Counted from the first letter of the stretch, positions 45,598 through 56,286 are shown. The stretch is DNA of 64,000 nucleotides from Ferruginibacter sp. (GCA_014379625.1 JACMLJ010000012.1:124001-188000); one strand, 5' to 3'. Notes: a model not told the origin generated them from the sequence alone. A program made the numbers and translations.

Positions 45598-46863
45598 ATG
45601 GGGAACAGCAACCAACTTTTTGAATCTTTATTTAAACGAAAGTTATCAGCAACCGATACCCGTGATTACCTGACACAATTAACATCTGAACATCCTTACT
45701 TTTCCCCGGCGCAGTTCTTCTTATTATTTCAGCTTGAAAAAGGCACAATCGGTTACCGGCAACAGGTAGCCAAAACTTCCCTGCTCTTTAATAACCCCTA
45801 CTGGTTACAATTTCAATTGGAGGAAATGCAGCAAAGGCCGGTAGAAACAGGTGATCACCGCGATTCGGGTGATCCCTTGTTACAGGTTTCGGAAAACGGG
45901 GAAAGCCTAACAATAGAAACTATTGAGCCCAGAGCTCCATTGGCCAGCACTGAAGCAATAACTATCGATCACCCTGCAGCCGGAGAAAATATTACCCCAA
46001 ACGAAGCGGCTGAGGTTTTGAATATTGAGCCCCTGGAAATAATCAATGATTTTAATGTCGGAGAAGAGCCGGTGCATGCCATCCCCGATGCTGTTGTTGA
46101 GCCTGGCACTGGTATAAGCACTGACCTGGTGCAGGACAATATTACGGAGCCCGGTGCAGGAGACAGCAGGAGTACAGGCTACGGAAACCATGAAATAATT
46201 GCGGAAGATAAAATGGTCGCTGTTTCGGAATCCCCTGCCTTTTCAGATCATCCGAACAATGCAATAGAGGTGATTGCAGATGGCGTAACCAATACAGTTA
46301 AGGATAATAAAATCGCCGTTGCGGATGTAACCGAAAACGAAAGTGAAATAAATCAACAGCAATCCGTGCATTTTAATAATGATAGCAGTCCGCTTATAAA
46401 TGAAACCGAAACAGGAGAAGATCCCGTAAACGATACGGAAATCCTTCCCCTGAATTTCAGGTTAAATATAGATACTGCTGATACAACTGAAGAAAACCTC
46501 ACATTTGAGCCCTTGCATGCTACCGACTATTTCGCCAGCCTCGGCATTAAATTAAGCGGTGAAGTAAAGTCTTCCGACAAATTGGGCAAACAATTAAAAA
46601 GCTTTACGGAATGGCTAAAGACAATGAAAAAAATTCATGGTGATCAGCTAACACCGCAAAGCGGTCAAACAGATTTATCCATTCAAAAATTAGCCGAGCA
46701 ATCCAACAAACAGGATGCAGTAGTCACCGAAGCAATGGCAGATGTTTTGCTGCATCAGGGCAGGGCTGATAAAGCCATTGAAGTATACAAAAAATTAAGT
46801 TTGCTCAATCCCTATAAAAGTGCTTACTTTGCAGCCAAAATTGATCAACTAAAAGAACATTGA
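45598..46863 (+). CDS. Acidic protein with C-terminal TPR-like motif
   Basis: 421 residues, no signal peptide. An N-terminal region (SYFxPAQFFLLFQ-like, about 30-80) and a long acidic, Glu- and Asp-rich low-complexity middle (about 100-300) are followed by a conserved end (FAEPLHATDYFASLGIKL-like at about 300-320; then FTEWLKTMKKIHG) and one TPR-like helical pair (VTEAMADVLLHQGRADKAIEVYKKLSLLNP). It lies between lptE and secG, its stop just before the secG ATG. A similar gene holds this position in relatives. Function is unknown; the family call is by position and the TPR only. Confidence 0.75.
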   Translation: MGNSNQLFESLFKRKLSATDTRDYLTQLTSEHPYFSPAQFFLLFQLEKGTIGYRQQVAKTSLLFNNPYWLQFQLEEMQQRPVETGDHRDSGDPLLQVSENGESLTIETIEPRAPLASTEAITIDHPAAGENITPNEAAEVLNIEPLEIINDFNVGEEPVHAIPDAVVEPGTGISTDLVQDNITEPGAGDSRSTGYGNHEIIAEDKMVAVSESPAFSDHPNNAIEVIADGVTNTVKDNKIAVADVTENESEINQQQSVHFNNDSSPLINETETGEDPVNDTEILPLNFRLNIDTADTTEENLTFEPLHATDYFASLGIKLSGEVKSSDKLGKQLKSFTEWLKTMKKIHGDQLTPQSGQTDLSIQKLAEQSNKQDAVVTEAMADVLLHQGRADKAIEVYKKLSLLNPYKSAYFAAKIDQLKEH

Positions 46864-46864
46864 T

Positions 46865-47212
46865 ATGTTAATTTTATTCGGAATTTTAGTTATTCTGGCT
46901 TCTGTGATTTTGGGTTTAATTGTACTGGTACAAAACCCTAAAGGTGGCGGTTTATCGGGCAGCCTGGGTGGTTTCAGCAACCAGTTGATGGGTGTAAAAC
47001 AAACCACTGACGTACTTGAAAAGGGCACTTGGATATTTGCAGGCATCGTGGGTGTATTATGCATCATTTCGCCGGTTTTCATTCCAAAAAATGCCGGTGG
47101 TTCATCAAAAAATGATGAGCTGATCAATAAAGCTCCTGCCAGTGCGCCCCAACCACAAAATAATGTTTTATTACCTGGTGCACAGGTTCCGTTGGATACT
47201 AATAGAAAGTAA
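46865..47212 (+). CDS. secG: Preprotein translocase subunit SecG
   Basis: 115 residues. Two hydrophobic helices (about 2-24 and 55-75) flank a conserved VLVQNPKGGGLSGSLGGF loop and the motif DVLEKGTWIFAG, all SecG features. A variable hydrophilic tail of about 40 residues follows. It is part of the SecYEG channel in the inner membrane. The ATG lies one base past the stop of the upstream TPR gene, so they are co-transcribed. A terminator at 47240-47270 closes the group. Confidence 0.94.
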   Translation: MLILFGILVILASVILGLIVLVQNPKGGGLSGSLGGFSNQLMGVKQTTDVLEKGTWIFAGIVGVLCIISPVFIPKNAGGSSKNDELINKAPASAPQPQNNVLLPGAQVPLDTNRK

Positions 47213-47239
47213 TAAATAATTTTATAATAAATTTGCTGA

Positions 47240-47270
47240 CCCCGTCTGTTTATGACGGGGTTTTTATTTT
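47240..47270 (+). terminator. Intrinsic terminator after secG
   Basis: ccccgtc-tgtttat-gacgggg, a perfect 7-bp GC stem, is followed by tttttatttt. It ends the sigma-54 activator/lptE/secG group before mltG. Confidence 0.8.
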
Positions 47271-47302
47271 ATTTTAGGAACCATTGAAAAGCACAATAAA
47301 AA

Positions 47303-48337
47303 ATGGCGACAGAAAACAAAAATGCCGGCAGGATAATACTGGTAATTATAGTTATTGCGGCTTTTGCGGCATGGAGGTTAATTGGCAGCAATACCAATTT
47401 TGACGAACCCAGCAAAAGCTTTTATATAAAAACGGGCAGTAATTTTAAGGAGGTAATGAATAACCTTAGAACCCAGGGTATCCTAAAAAATCCCGGTACC
47501 TTTGAATGGGTGGCATTGAGGTTAGGATACGATAAAAAAGTACGGGCGGGTAAATATGTGATTGAAAAGGGATCCGGCATTTACTCTATTGTCAAAAAAC
47601 TTCGTTCAGGGAGGCAAACCGCCGTTAAACTGGTGATCAATAAACTTAGGACTAAAGAAGACCTGGCTAAAAAAATAGGTGCAGGTTTTGAATGTGATTC
47701 CACGGCTTTCATCAATCTGCTGAATAACGCGGATTCACTGAAAAAATACGGACTGGATACCAATACTGTTATGACCGCCATCATTCCCAATACCTATAGT
47801 ATTTTATGGAATGAACCAGCAAAAGGGATTTTTAAAAAACTATATGGGGAGCAGGAAATTTTCTGGAATGAAGAACGAAAGAAAAAAGCAGCAGGGTTAA
47901 ACCTTAGTCCCGCACAGGCATATACTTTGGCAAGCATTGTAGAAGAAGAAACCAACCAGGAAGCCGACCGGGGGAAAATTGCCAGTGTTTACCTCAATCG
48001 CCTGGAAACCGGTATGAAATTAGCAGCCGATCCCACCGTTAAATTTGCAATGAGGGATTTTGGCTTAAAGAGAATATATAATAAACACCTGCAATTCCCA
48101 TCAGCCTATAATACCTACCTGCATCCGGGATTGCCGCCCGGGCCAATCTGCACACCCTCTATAAAAACAATCGAAGCTGTGTTGAATTCGCCCAGTACAT
48201 CCTACCTGTTTTTTGTGGCAAAACCCGACCTAAAAGGCTTTTCTAACTTTGCCACCACTTATGAGGAGCACCTGCGCTACGCAAAAGAATACCAGCGTGC
48301 ATTAGATAGTTTAATAGCAGCAAAAGAAACCCGTTAA
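47303..48337 (+). CDS. mltG: Endolytic murein transglycosylase MltG
   Basis: 344 residues. One N-terminal membrane helix (IILVIIVIAAFAAWRLI), a LysM-like segment (FKEVMNNLRTQGIL) and the YceG/MltG catalytic domain with AYTLASIVEEETNQEADRGKIASVYLNRL (catalytic Glu in VEEET), MKLAADPTVKFA and LPPGPICTPSIKTIEAVL. It cuts nascent peptidoglycan strands at the inner membrane and ends their growth. Length and motifs are typical. Confidence 0.94.
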   Translation: MATENKNAGRIILVIIVIAAFAAWRLIGSNTNFDEPSKSFYIKTGSNFKEVMNNLRTQGILKNPGTFEWVALRLGYDKKVRAGKYVIEKGSGIYSIVKKLRSGRQTAVKLVINKLRTKEDLAKKIGAGFECDSTAFINLLNNADSLKKYGLDTNTVMTAIIPNTYSILWNEPAKGIFKKLYGEQEIFWNEERKKKAAGLNLSPAQAYTLASIVEEETNQEADRGKIASVYLNRLETGMKLAADPTVKFAMRDFGLKRIYNKHLQFPSAYNTYLHPGLPPGPICTPSIKTIEAVLNSPSTSYLFFVAKPDLKGFSNFATTYEEHLRYAKEYQRALDSLIAAKETR

Positions 48338-48447
48338 TTTGTAAATCGATAGATTTGATTTTGATTAACAAGTGAATAAAGACCCGGGACGGATAATATC
48401 AAAGAACAACGATTAAAAGCCAAAGACAGAAAGTTCAAAGCTGCTGC

Positions 48448-49410
48448 ATGACAAAACTGGAACGAATCATAATAACGAAAACACCTGTTGCATTTATTCT
48501 GCGTAAAAGCAAGCATTGGTATTTACCGGGCTTTGAAGGTGTTCCATTATTTGACGTGATAAAATTTTTCTTCAAACAGGTAAAAACGGTAGGACTTACG
48601 GAAAGGGCTTCGGCAATCGCCTATAACTTTATAATGGCCATTCCGCCTTCGTTTCTGTTTTTATTTACGCTGATCCCTAACCTGCCTTTTATTTCAAAAA
48701 AAAGTATTAAGAAAGAATTACATAGTTTAATACTAGACATTGTACCTGCTAAAATACACAACGAATCCCTGATAAAATTTGTAGACTCTTTCCTCGATGA
48801 TTCAAAGATCGGGTTATTGTCTTTCGGACTGATACTTGCATTGTTTTTTGCCTCCAATGCAATGATGGGCCTGATGCGCTCATTCAATAAAAATTATATC
48901 GGATTTGCCAAAAGAAAAAATCTGCACAACAGGTGGATGGCCATTAAATTAACATCACTCATTTTTTTGCTGGTACTGGGATGCCTGATTTTGCTCGTCA
49001 CTCAGGGTGCTGTATTGGGATGGATGGGAATAAAGAATGCAACACTGAAGGAGATCATTTTTTATGTCCGGTGGATCTTTATTGTAGCGCTCGTGTATTT
49101 TTCCATCGCTTTTATTTACAAATACGCCCCTGCAGTGGAAAAACGCTGGAAATTGATTTCGCCGGGAACCATCTTCGGCAGTTTTTTAAGCATTTTAGCC
49201 ACTTATGGTTTTTCTTATTTTGTAAATAATTTTGGAAAGTACAATGCCCTGTACGGGTCAATCGGAACGATCATTGTTTTTATGGCGCTCATCTATATTA
49301 ATTCCCTGGTATTATTGATCGGGTTCGAATTAAACGTGAGTATTAAATCGCTTCGCTCAATTGCGGAAAAAAGGGATATCGAAGAAAAAAAGAATGTTGT
49401 ACCACATTAA
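48448..49410 (+). CDS. YihY/BrkB-family inner-membrane protein
   Basis: 320 residues with six hydrophobic helices and the YihY motifs ERASAIAYNFIMAIPPSFLFLFTLIP, ASNAMMGLMRSFNKNY, YKYAPAVEKRWKLISPGTIFGSFL and YNALYGSIGTIIVFMALIYI. The family was once misnamed ribonuclease BN and has an uncertain transport or envelope role. A TAGATTTG -7-like box lies at 48350-48357, about 90 bases upstream of the ATG. Confidence 0.9.
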   Translation: MTKLERIIITKTPVAFILRKSKHWYLPGFEGVPLFDVIKFFFKQVKTVGLTERASAIAYNFIMAIPPSFLFLFTLIPNLPFISKKSIKKELHSLILDIVPAKIHNESLIKFVDSFLDDSKIGLLSFGLILALFFASNAMMGLMRSFNKNYIGFAKRKNLHNRWMAIKLTSLIFLLVLGCLILLVTQGAVLGWMGIKNATLKEIIFYVRWIFIVALVYFSIAFIYKYAPAVEKRWKLISPGTIFGSFLSILATYGFSYFVNNFGKYNALYGSIGTIIVFMALIYINSLVLLIGFELNVSIKSLRSIAEKRDIEEKKNVVPH

Positions 49411-49473
49411 ATTTTACAGGAATGGTTATTTAAAATGATCAGTTTTTTTTAACTTCAATCAAAATTTTATTTT

Positions 49474-50082
49474 ATGCGTAATTTATCAATCTTTATAGCA
49501 TCACTGGCGGCTATTTCAATCATGGCATTTACCATCAGCGAACCCCTGCCGATTGGAGGCCAGCTCCCGAAAGGAGATGTAAAAATGAAGGATATCTCCG
49601 GTAAGGAAATTACCGTAAAGGAATTGAAAAAGAAAAATGGCATACTGGTAATGTTTAGTTGCAATACCTGCCCCTATGTCATAAAAAACCAGCAACGCAC
49701 GAATGCCATTTGCTCCTATGCCCAAAAAATGGAACTGGGCGTTATTGTATTAAACAGCAATGCTGCCAACCGTAACGGCGAAGACAGCTATGCGTCTATG
49801 AAGGAGTATGCAAAAGAGCAGCAGTACAACTGGACATACGCAGTGGATCAAAACAGTGAACTTGCAGACGCTTTCGGGGCTAACAGAACGCCGGAATGTT
49901 TTCTTTTTGATAAAGACCTGAGACTGGTGTACCATGGCGCCATCGACAACAACCCCACTGATGAAGGAAATGTAACCCGCAGGCATTTACAGGTTGCTAT
50001 TGACGAAATAGCCGCAGGAAAAGGCGTTTCGGTAAAAGAAACAAAGAGTGTGGGATGCGGGATAAAAAGGATAAAAAGTTGA
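49474..50082 (+). CDS. Exported thioredoxin-fold protein (peroxiredoxin-like family)
   Basis: 202 residues. An N-terminal hydrophobic signal (LSIFIASLAAISIMAFT) is followed by a redoxin fold, KKKNGILVMFSCNTCPYVIKNQ with a CxxC pair, and TPECFLFDKDLRLVYHGAIDNNP. It is likely a periplasmic thiol-disulfide protein. It converges with the TlpA-like gene at 50187, the two separated by a shared terminator. Confidence 0.85.
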   Translation: MRNLSIFIASLAAISIMAFTISEPLPIGGQLPKGDVKMKDISGKEITVKELKKKNGILVMFSCNTCPYVIKNQQRTNAICSYAQKMELGVIVLNSNAANRNGEDSYASMKEYAKEQQYNWTYAVDQNSELADAFGANRTPECFLFDKDLRLVYHGAIDNNPTDEGNVTRRHLQVAIDEIAAGKGVSVKETKSVGCGIKRIKS

Positions 50083-50107
50083 TGGGGCTCACCCTTTGAT
50101 CAGTTAA

Positions 50108-50155
50108 TTGCGCCAAAATATAAAGCCCGCTAACTAAAAGCGGGCCTGGCGCAAA
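50108..50155. terminator. Bidirectional terminator between two thioredoxin-fold genes
   Basis: gcccgc-taactaaaa-gcgggc lies within longer arms (ttgcgcc ... ggcgcaa), between convergent genes. The nested symmetric form suits termination in both directions, although T-runs are short. Confidence 0.65.
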
Positions 50156-50186
50156 TCTTATTTACCATATTTACTTTATTTACTCA

Positions 50187-50678
50187 TCACCGCACTTCCC
50201 CTATTGCTAATTTCAGTTCCCTTTCAAACTCAGCTTCACTCATTTCGGATTCTACAAAATTTTTATAACCGGTTGCCGGATTTACAAAGATGGTAGCAGG
50301 TATTGAACCGCTCCATTTTTTATCAATCAAGGGGCAAAAATGATCAGCATCGGTTTCGTTGAGCCATACAATTTTAGCAGCGAAATTATTTTTTTTTGCA
50401 AAGCTTTGGATCTTGCCGGGATAAAAGGAAGGCAGATCAAGACTCACCAGCAATAACTTTACTTTTTGCCCTTCGTATTTTTTTGATATGGTTTGGAGGT
50501 AGGGAATTTCAGCAATACAGGGTTTACAAAATGTTGCCCAGAAATTAACAACATAAACAGAATCAGTTTTTTTACTATAATGATTGACTACATCACTAAT
50601 TTTCCACCCGGGAATCGTTTGGGCCTTTGTAAAAAAAGCAACCAATAACAGGGCTATCATCAAACTCGTTTTTTTCAT
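50187..50678 (-). CDS. TlpA-like exported thioredoxin
   Basis: 163 residues from the ATG at 50678; a TTG two codons upstream is possible but less likely. A signal peptide (KKTSLMIALLLVAFFTKAQ) is followed by a thioredoxin fold with VVNFWATFCKPCIAEIPYL (active-site CKPC) and the cis-Pro loop SIPATIFVNP. It is expected to act in the periplasm in disulfide reduction, for example in cytochrome maturation. The single extra cysteine in DHFCPLID is not a second CxxC. Confidence 0.87.
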   Translation of the reverse strand: MKKTSLMIALLLVAFFTKAQTIPGWKISDVVNHYSKKTDSVYVVNFWATFCKPCIAEIPYLQTISKKYEGQKVKLLLVSLDLPSFYPGKIQSFAKKNNFAAKIVWLNETDADHFCPLIDKKWSGSIPATIFVNPATGYKNFVESEMSEAEFERELKLAIGEVR

Positions 50679-50746
50679 AATCAAAAATACAATTAATCAC
50701 ATTCAATAGTCTCGCACATGAGTTAAAAAAGCATTTAAATTAGCTT

Positions 50747-50777
50747 TTGGCTAATCACCTGTTTCGGACTAATTTTG
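50747..50777 (+). promoter_or_regulatory. Promoter of lpd (TTG-20-TAATTTTG)
   Basis: TTG at 50747-50749 and TAATTTTG at 50770-50777 are 20 bases apart, matching the Bacteroidota -33/-7 arrangement. Initiation near 50783 gives a leader of about 80 nt. Confidence 0.6.
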
Positions 50778-50862
50778 CCTTCTTATTAAAAGTTAATCGA
50801 ATGCGGGAATAGCTATGGTTAACCATTTTACAAATCTTTTAATCAAAAAAATAAATTAACAC

Positions 50863-52251
50863 ATGGCATACGATGTAATTGTTTTAGGCAGTGGACCGGG
50901 GGGATATCCGGCCGCAATCAGGGCAAGTCAGCTAGGTAAAAAAGTAGCAATCATAGAAAAAGAAAGCCTGGGTGGCGTATGCCTCAACTGGGGTTGTATC
51001 CCAACAAAAGCTTTACTTAAAAGCGCCCAGGTATTTGAATATGCAAAACATGCAGCGGATTACGGGATCAATATTGCCGATCCTTCAGCAAATTTTGAAG
51101 GGGTGATTAAACGGAGCCGTGGCGTGGCCGATAAAATGAGCAAGGGCGTTCAGTTCCTGATGAAAAAAAATAAGATTGATGTGATCATGGGATTTGGCAA
51201 ACTGGTGGCACCTGGCAAACTGGAAGTAACAGCCGCCGATGGTTCCAAACAAATTCAGGAAGCAAAGAATATCATTATCGCTACCGGCGGCAGGGCGCGT
51301 GAATTGCCTGCAATGAAAATCAATGACGAAAAGATCATCGGTTACCGTAAAGCGATGGTATTACCAACACAGCCAAAAACAATGATCGTTTGTGGAAGCG
51401 GCGCCATCGGTTCAGAATTTGCCTATTTCTACAATACCCTGGGAACAAAAGTTACCATAGTTGAATTTATGCCGCGCATCGTACCTGTGGAAGATGAAGA
51501 TATCAGCAAAGAATTAGAAAAGCAATTTAAAAGACAAGGCATCACCATCATGACGAGCAGCGAAGTATTGAGTGTGGATACCAGCGGGGAAGGTGTAAAA
51601 GCAACCGTAAAAACCCCCAACGGAGAAGTTGTTTTGGAAGCGGATATCCTTTTAAGCGCAGTTGGCGTAGTAGCCAATATCGAGAACATTGGCCTGGAAG
51701 AACTGGGTATTAAAACTGAAAAAGGAAAGATTATCGTTGATGCAAACGGTCAAACAAATGTGCCAGGCATTTATGCTATTGGTGATTGTACACCCGGCCA
51801 GGCGCTGGCGCATGTTGCATCCAAAGAAGGTATCAATGCGGCGGAACATTTAAGCGGTCATCATCCGGCGCCTATTGACTATAATAATATACCGGGTTGT
51901 ACGTATTGTTCACCCGAAATTGCGTCAGTTGGCTATACTGAAAAAGCAGCGAAAGACGCCGGCTTTGAAATTAAAGTAGGAAAATTTCCTTACATGGCAA
52001 GCGGCAAAGCAAGTGCGGCAGGGGCCACCGAAGGATTTGTAAAAGTAATTTACGATGCCAAATATGGCGAATTCCTCGGTTGCCATATGATTGGTATGAA
52101 TGTTACCGAAAATATAGCGGAGGCGGTTGCCGCACGTAAACTGGAAACTACGGGGCACGAAATATTAAATACCATCCACCCTCACCCTACCATGAGCGAA
52201 GGACTCAAAGAAGCAACTGCTGTTGCATATGGAGAAGCGACAGATATTTAA
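50863..52251 (+). CDS. lpd: Dihydrolipoyl dehydrogenase
   Basis: 462 residues. FAD-binding GSGPGGYPAAIRASQLG, redox pair Cys40/Cys45 in GGVCLNWGCIPTKAL, NAD-binding VCGSGAIGSEFAYFYNTLG, central GIYAIGDCTPGQALAHVASKEG, and C-terminal HPHPTMSEGLKEA with the catalytic His. It reoxidises dihydrolipoamide in pyruvate or 2-oxoglutarate dehydrogenase complexes. It stands alone here, with its own promoter and terminator. Confidence 0.97.
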   Translation: MAYDVIVLGSGPGGYPAAIRASQLGKKVAIIEKESLGGVCLNWGCIPTKALLKSAQVFEYAKHAADYGINIADPSANFEGVIKRSRGVADKMSKGVQFLMKKNKIDVIMGFGKLVAPGKLEVTAADGSKQIQEAKNIIIATGGRARELPAMKINDEKIIGYRKAMVLPTQPKTMIVCGSGAIGSEFAYFYNTLGTKVTIVEFMPRIVPVEDEDISKELEKQFKRQGITIMTSSEVLSVDTSGEGVKATVKTPNGEVVLEADILLSAVGVVANIENIGLEELGIKTEKGKIIVDANGQTNVPGIYAIGDCTPGQALAHVASKEGINAAEHLSGHHPAPIDYNNIPGCTYCSPEIASVGYTEKAAKDAGFEIKVGKFPYMASGKASAAGATEGFVKVIYDAKYGEFLGCHMIGMNVTENIAEAVAARKLETTGHEILNTIHPHPTMSEGLKEATAVAYGEATDI

Positions 52252-52274
52252 ATAGAACCAGCTATAAATTTTAG

Positions 52275-52307
52275 AGGAATCATAAGGAAACTTATGGTTC
52301 CTTTTTT
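52275..52307 (+). terminator. Intrinsic terminator of lpd
   Basis: aggaatcataag-gaaa-cttatggttcct is a 12-bp stem with one mismatch and a GNRA-like loop, followed by six T. It begins 24 bases past the lpd stop. Confidence 0.8.
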
Positions 52308-52717
52308 GTTCGGCGCGCCGGACTGATCAAAAAAATTGCAAGCATTTTTAAACCCGGTTAATTAGAATAATACAGTTTCGAAGGATTATCTGCCAAACCG
52401 ATTTATATAGTCTTTTTAAAAATTTGATTTTTAATGCAGTTGATTATTTTACCGGTATCCTGAAATTTTTAAATTATTTACGGGTTTTTAGCGAAAAGTA
52501 GCAGAACACTAAAAATATCTTAGTTAATTTTTAGCAGCCGACTGCATTATTTCTCTTTTTTTGTATTTATCGTCAATTTTTATTTTTTTATAATGTAAAG
52601 CACCAGGAAGAGTACAAAACTATGTTTATTTGCCGTTAGCAATAACTTTGTTTTATCTGGTTGTATTTGCATCAATTACCCTATTTTTACCCTCCAAAAA
52701 ATCAGAACAACTTACTT
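52308..52717. other. Long 5' region of hppA
   Basis: 410 AT-rich bases without a gene. A TAACTTTG -7 box lies at 52643-52650, giving a leader of about 60 nt for hppA; no -33 element at standard spacing was found. No riboswitch-like architecture was recognised. Confidence 0.4.
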
Positions 52718-54925
52718 ATGGACAAATTGATCTATGTTATTCCGGCAATGGGTATTGTCGGCTTATTGTACACTTTTGTAAAGTTTGCATGGGTTTCCAA
52801 ACAGGATGCGGGCAACGACCGGATGAAAGAGATCAGCACTTATATAGCTGAGGGGGCTATGGCTTTCTTAAAAGCTGAATATAAGATCCTCGCTTATTTT
52901 GTAATAATCGGTGCATTGCTATTGGGCGTTATGGGAGTAAGCAATGAAAACAGTCATTGGAGTATCTCTTTGGCATTTGTGTTGGGGGCTTTCTTCAGCG
53001 CACTGGCAGGTTTTATTGGTATGAAAGTGGCCACCAAAGCAAACGTACGTACGGCACAGGCGGCCCGAACCAGCTTAAGTAAAGCATTATTAGTTTCATT
53101 TACGGGAGGTTCGGTAATGGGCATGGGCGTGGCGGGTTTGGCTGTGCTGGGCCTGGGCGGTTTATTTATCATTTTAAAAATGATTTTTGCTCCGGAAGCC
53201 GCTGTTGACAGCCTGGAAATGGAGCGTACCATTGAAATATTAACCGGTTTTTCATTGGGTGCCGAATCCATCGCTTTGTTTGCACGGGTGGGTGGCGGTA
53301 TTTATACCAAGGCTGCCGATGTGGGTGCCGACCTGGTAGGAAAAGTAGAAGCGGGTATACCCGAAGATGATCCCCGAAATCCCGCGACAATCGCGGATAA
53401 CGTAGGAGACAATGTTGGTGATGTGGCGGGAATGGGAGCCGATTTGTTTGGATCGTATGTAGCAACCGTTTTAGCCACCATGGTATTGGGTAGAGAAACC
53501 AATGCCCTCACAGATAATTTTGGCGGTATGTCGCCGATCCTTTTACCCATGCTGATCGCCTCAATGGGTATTATCTTTTCCATTATCGGAACCTTCTTTG
53601 TACGCATTTCAGAAAATGCGGGTCTTAATACCCATGCCGTCCAAAAGGCTTTGAATATGGGCAACTGGGGTTCAATAATATTAACCGCTATCGCTTCTTA
53701 CTTTTTGGTAAACTGGTTAATGCCCGAAACAATGACTTTGCGTGGACATGAATTTACAAAAATGGGTATATTTGGCGCCATCATGGTAGGCCTCGCTGTA
53801 GGAACTTTAATGAGTATCATTACGGAATATTATACGGCCATGGGCAAACGCCCGGTAATGAGTATTATCCGGCAATCCGCAACAGGCCACGCTACCAATA
53901 TCATTGGAGGTTTGGCAGTAGGTATGGAAAGTACTTTATTGCCGATACTGGTATTGGCCTCAGGTATTTACGGTTCTTTCGCCTGTGCCGGCTTATACGG
54001 CGTGGCAATTGCTGCCGCAGGTATGATGGCTACCACTGCGATGCAACTGGCAATTGATGCTTTTGGGCCGATCGCTGATAATGCAGGTGGTATTGCCGAA
54101 ATGAGCGAATTACCCAAAGAAGTAAGGGAAAAAACGGACATCCTGGATGCAGTAGGAAACACAACCGCAGCAAGCGGGAAAGGATTCGCCATTGCGTCCG
54201 CGGCATTAACTGCACTTGCTTTGTTTGCCGCTTTTGTTGGTATCGCCGGCATTGATGGCATTAATATTTACCGCGCCGATGTTCTGGCCGGGTTATTTGT
54301 TGGAGGAATGATCCCATTTATTTTTTCTTCCTTAGCCATACGTGCGGTAGGGGAAGCGGCTATGGCGATGGTAGAAGAGGTGCGCCGCCAGTTTCATACC
54401 ATCCCGGGAATTATGGAAGGAACAGGCAAACCTGAGTACGATAAATGTGTGGCTATTTCAACAAAGGCTTCTCTCAAAAAAATGATGATGCCTGGTGCTA
54501 TTGCCTTATTATCTCCTCTTTTCATTGGATTTGTTTTCGGTCCGGAAGTATTGGGAGGATTTCTTGCGGGCGCAACCGTTTGTGGAGTGTTGATGGGCAT
54601 GTTCCAAAACAATGCCGGCGGGGCATGGGATAATGCAAAAAAATCTTTTGAAAAGGGGGTGGAGATCAATGGCGAAACTTTTTACAAAAAATCCGAGCCG
54701 CACAAAGCTTCCGTAACCGGTGATACGGTAGGTGATCCTTTTAAAGATACATCGGGCCCATCCATGAATATCCTGATCAAGTTGATGAGTATTGTTAGCC
54801 TGGTGATCGCCCCTACTCTTGCCGTTATACATCACGACAAAATTGAATCGAACAGGAAAGCGCAATTGGAAAATTTAATAAAAATGAGCGCCGGTAAAAC
54901 CGTAATTCAGCAAAAAACTGAATGA
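52718..54925 (+). CDS. hppA: Membrane-bound pyrophosphatase (K+-dependent type)
   Basis: 735 residues from the ATG at 52718, giving [15 protein letters not shown]; a longer frame starts at 52661. About 16 helices are present. The substrate loops [50 protein letters not shown] and [14 protein letters not shown] are diagnostic. In the class-determining position the sequence is [10 protein letters not shown]: Ala here marks the K+-dependent class, whereas the independent class has Lys. It couples pyrophosphate hydrolysis to H+ or Na+ export; which ion cannot be read here. Confidence 0.95.
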   Translation: MDKLIYVIPAMGIVGLLYTFVKFAWVSKQDAGNDRMKEISTYIAEGAMAFLKAEYKILAYFVIIGALLLGVMGVSNENSHWSISLAFVLGAFFSALAGFIGMKVATKANVRTAQAARTSLSKALLVSFTGGSVMGMGVAGLAVLGLGGLFIILKMIFAPEAAVDSLEMERTIEILTGFSLGAESIALFARVGGGIYTKAADVGADLVGKVEAGIPEDDPRNPATIADNVGDNVGDVAGMGADLFGSYVATVLATMVLGRETNALTDNFGGMSPILLPMLIASMGIIFSIIGTFFVRISENAGLNTHAVQKALNMGNWGSIILTAIASYFLVNWLMPETMTLRGHEFTKMGIFGAIMVGLAVGTLMSIITEYYTAMGKRPVMSIIRQSATGHATNIIGGLAVGMESTLLPILVLASGIYGSFACAGLYGVAIAAAGMMATTAMQLAIDAFGPIADNAGGIAEMSELPKEVREKTDILDAVGNTTAASGKGFAIASAALTALALFAAFVGIAGIDGINIYRADVLAGLFVGGMIPFIFSSLAIRAVGEAAMAMVEEVRRQFHTIPGIMEGTGKPEYDKCVAISTKASLKKMMMPGAIALLSPLFIGFVFGPEVLGGFLAGATVCGVLMGMFQNNAGGAWDNAKKSFEKGVEINGETFYKKSEPHKASVTGDTVGDPFKDTSGPSMNILIKLMSIVSLVIAPTLAVIHHDKIESNRKAQLENLIKMSAGKTVIQQKTE

Positions 54926-55138
54926 GCAGGTAAATGACCCTAAAAAAAAGATGAAAATTTGCAAATAATCAGTGTATTTCAAATTCTGCCGGTGGTGCGC
55001 AGCAACGGCTCGGAGCCATCGGGATTGCGCCTCAACGGCCAAAGGCTCTAAACGGAGGCGACAATTTTAAATGCACCCAAATGGTCGGCCTTATTTTCTG
55101 TTCATTATTATTTTGTAATTTTAAAAAAAACATTTCGA

Positions 55139-56047
55139 TTGCCCCCTGCTATATTATATTATGCGATACCTTTTTTTGTATTGCTATTGTCGGTAGAAGC
55201 CTGGTTCTCTTATAAAGAAAACAAAAACCTCTACGAAACTAGGGATACTTTCGGCAGTTTGGGCTTGGGCATTGGGAATGTATTGACCGGCTTTGTAACC
55301 AAGGCATTGATTTTCGGCCTGTTTACTTTTATCTACCAATTCCGGCTATTCGAATTAAACGCCACCAAATGGTGGTATTGGTTGCTCCTGTTTTTTGCGG
55401 ATGATTTCTCTTATTACTGTTTTCATAGGGTGAGCCATCATGTAAATTACTTTTGGGCCAGTCATGTGGTACACCATTCTTCACAACATTATAACCTGGC
55501 AGCGGCATTGCGGCAAACATGGACTGGAAATGCCACAGGGGCTTTTCTTTTTTGGGCCTGGATGCCATTGGTGGGGTTTCACCCGGTATGGATATTATTC
55601 ATGCAACAAATCAGCCTAATTTACCAGTTTTGGATACATACTGAAACCATCAATAAACTTCCCAAACCAGTAGAATTTATATTCAATACTCCTTCTCATC
55701 ACCGGGTGCACCATGGGAGTGATCTCAAATACCTGGATAAAAATCATGCAGGGATACTGATCATCTGGGACAGGCTGCTAGGTAGTTTTAAAGCCGAAGA
55801 AGAAAGGCCAAATTATGGATTGACAAAAAATATAGATTCTTTCAATCCCGCAATAATTGCATTTAAAACCTGGGGTGAATTGATCAAAAAAGCCTTTTCA
55901 TCCGGATCCTTTATTACTGCATTCAAATATTTCATCAAATCACCGGGGTGGAGCCACGATGGCAGTACTAAAACTACGGCCCAGTTAAGAAAAGAACTTT
56001 ATCCTGGCATCCAGGCCAATTTAAATAAAGAAACTATCCATCTTTAA
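55139..56047 (+). CDS. Sterol desaturase / fatty-acid hydroxylase family protein
   Basis: 302 residues from a TTG start. There are four to five membrane helices and the di-iron histidine boxes: DDFSYYCFHRVSHH (HxxxHH), WASHVVHHSSQHYN (HxxHH) and FNTPSHHRVHHGSD (HHxxHH). The family hydroxylates or desaturates lipids at the membrane using iron and oxygen. In Bacteroidota members may act on ornithine lipids or carotenoids; the substrate here is open. A GC-richer non-coding stretch of 213 bases lies before it. Confidence 0.9.
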   Translation: MPPAILYYAIPFFVLLLSVEAWFSYKENKNLYETRDTFGSLGLGIGNVLTGFVTKALIFGLFTFIYQFRLFELNATKWWYWLLLFFADDFSYYCFHRVSHHVNYFWASHVVHHSSQHYNLAAALRQTWTGNATGAFLFWAWMPLVGFHPVWILFMQQISLIYQFWIHTETINKLPKPVEFIFNTPSHHRVHHGSDLKYLDKNHAGILIIWDRLLGSFKAEEERPNYGLTKNIDSFNPAIIAFKTWGELIKKAFSSGSFITAFKYFIKSPGWSHDGSTKTTAQLRKELYPGIQANLNKETIHL

Positions 56048-56286
56048 TTTATATATCACTTCCCTAGCAAATGATATAATATCTAAAGCGGGAATTTTTA
56101 TTTTTCTCTATGCCACAAATGTTGTTCCCCCGGCTACTGTCTGTATTTTATATTATTTCCAACGAAATACCGGTAATTTTGTTACAAATTAAATATCCTG
56201 TATTTATGATTTTTTTTTGAATAACATTATTACTAAATTATTAAAAAACGACCTGACCCAATTTGGGAATTTTCATCCGGCGCTAA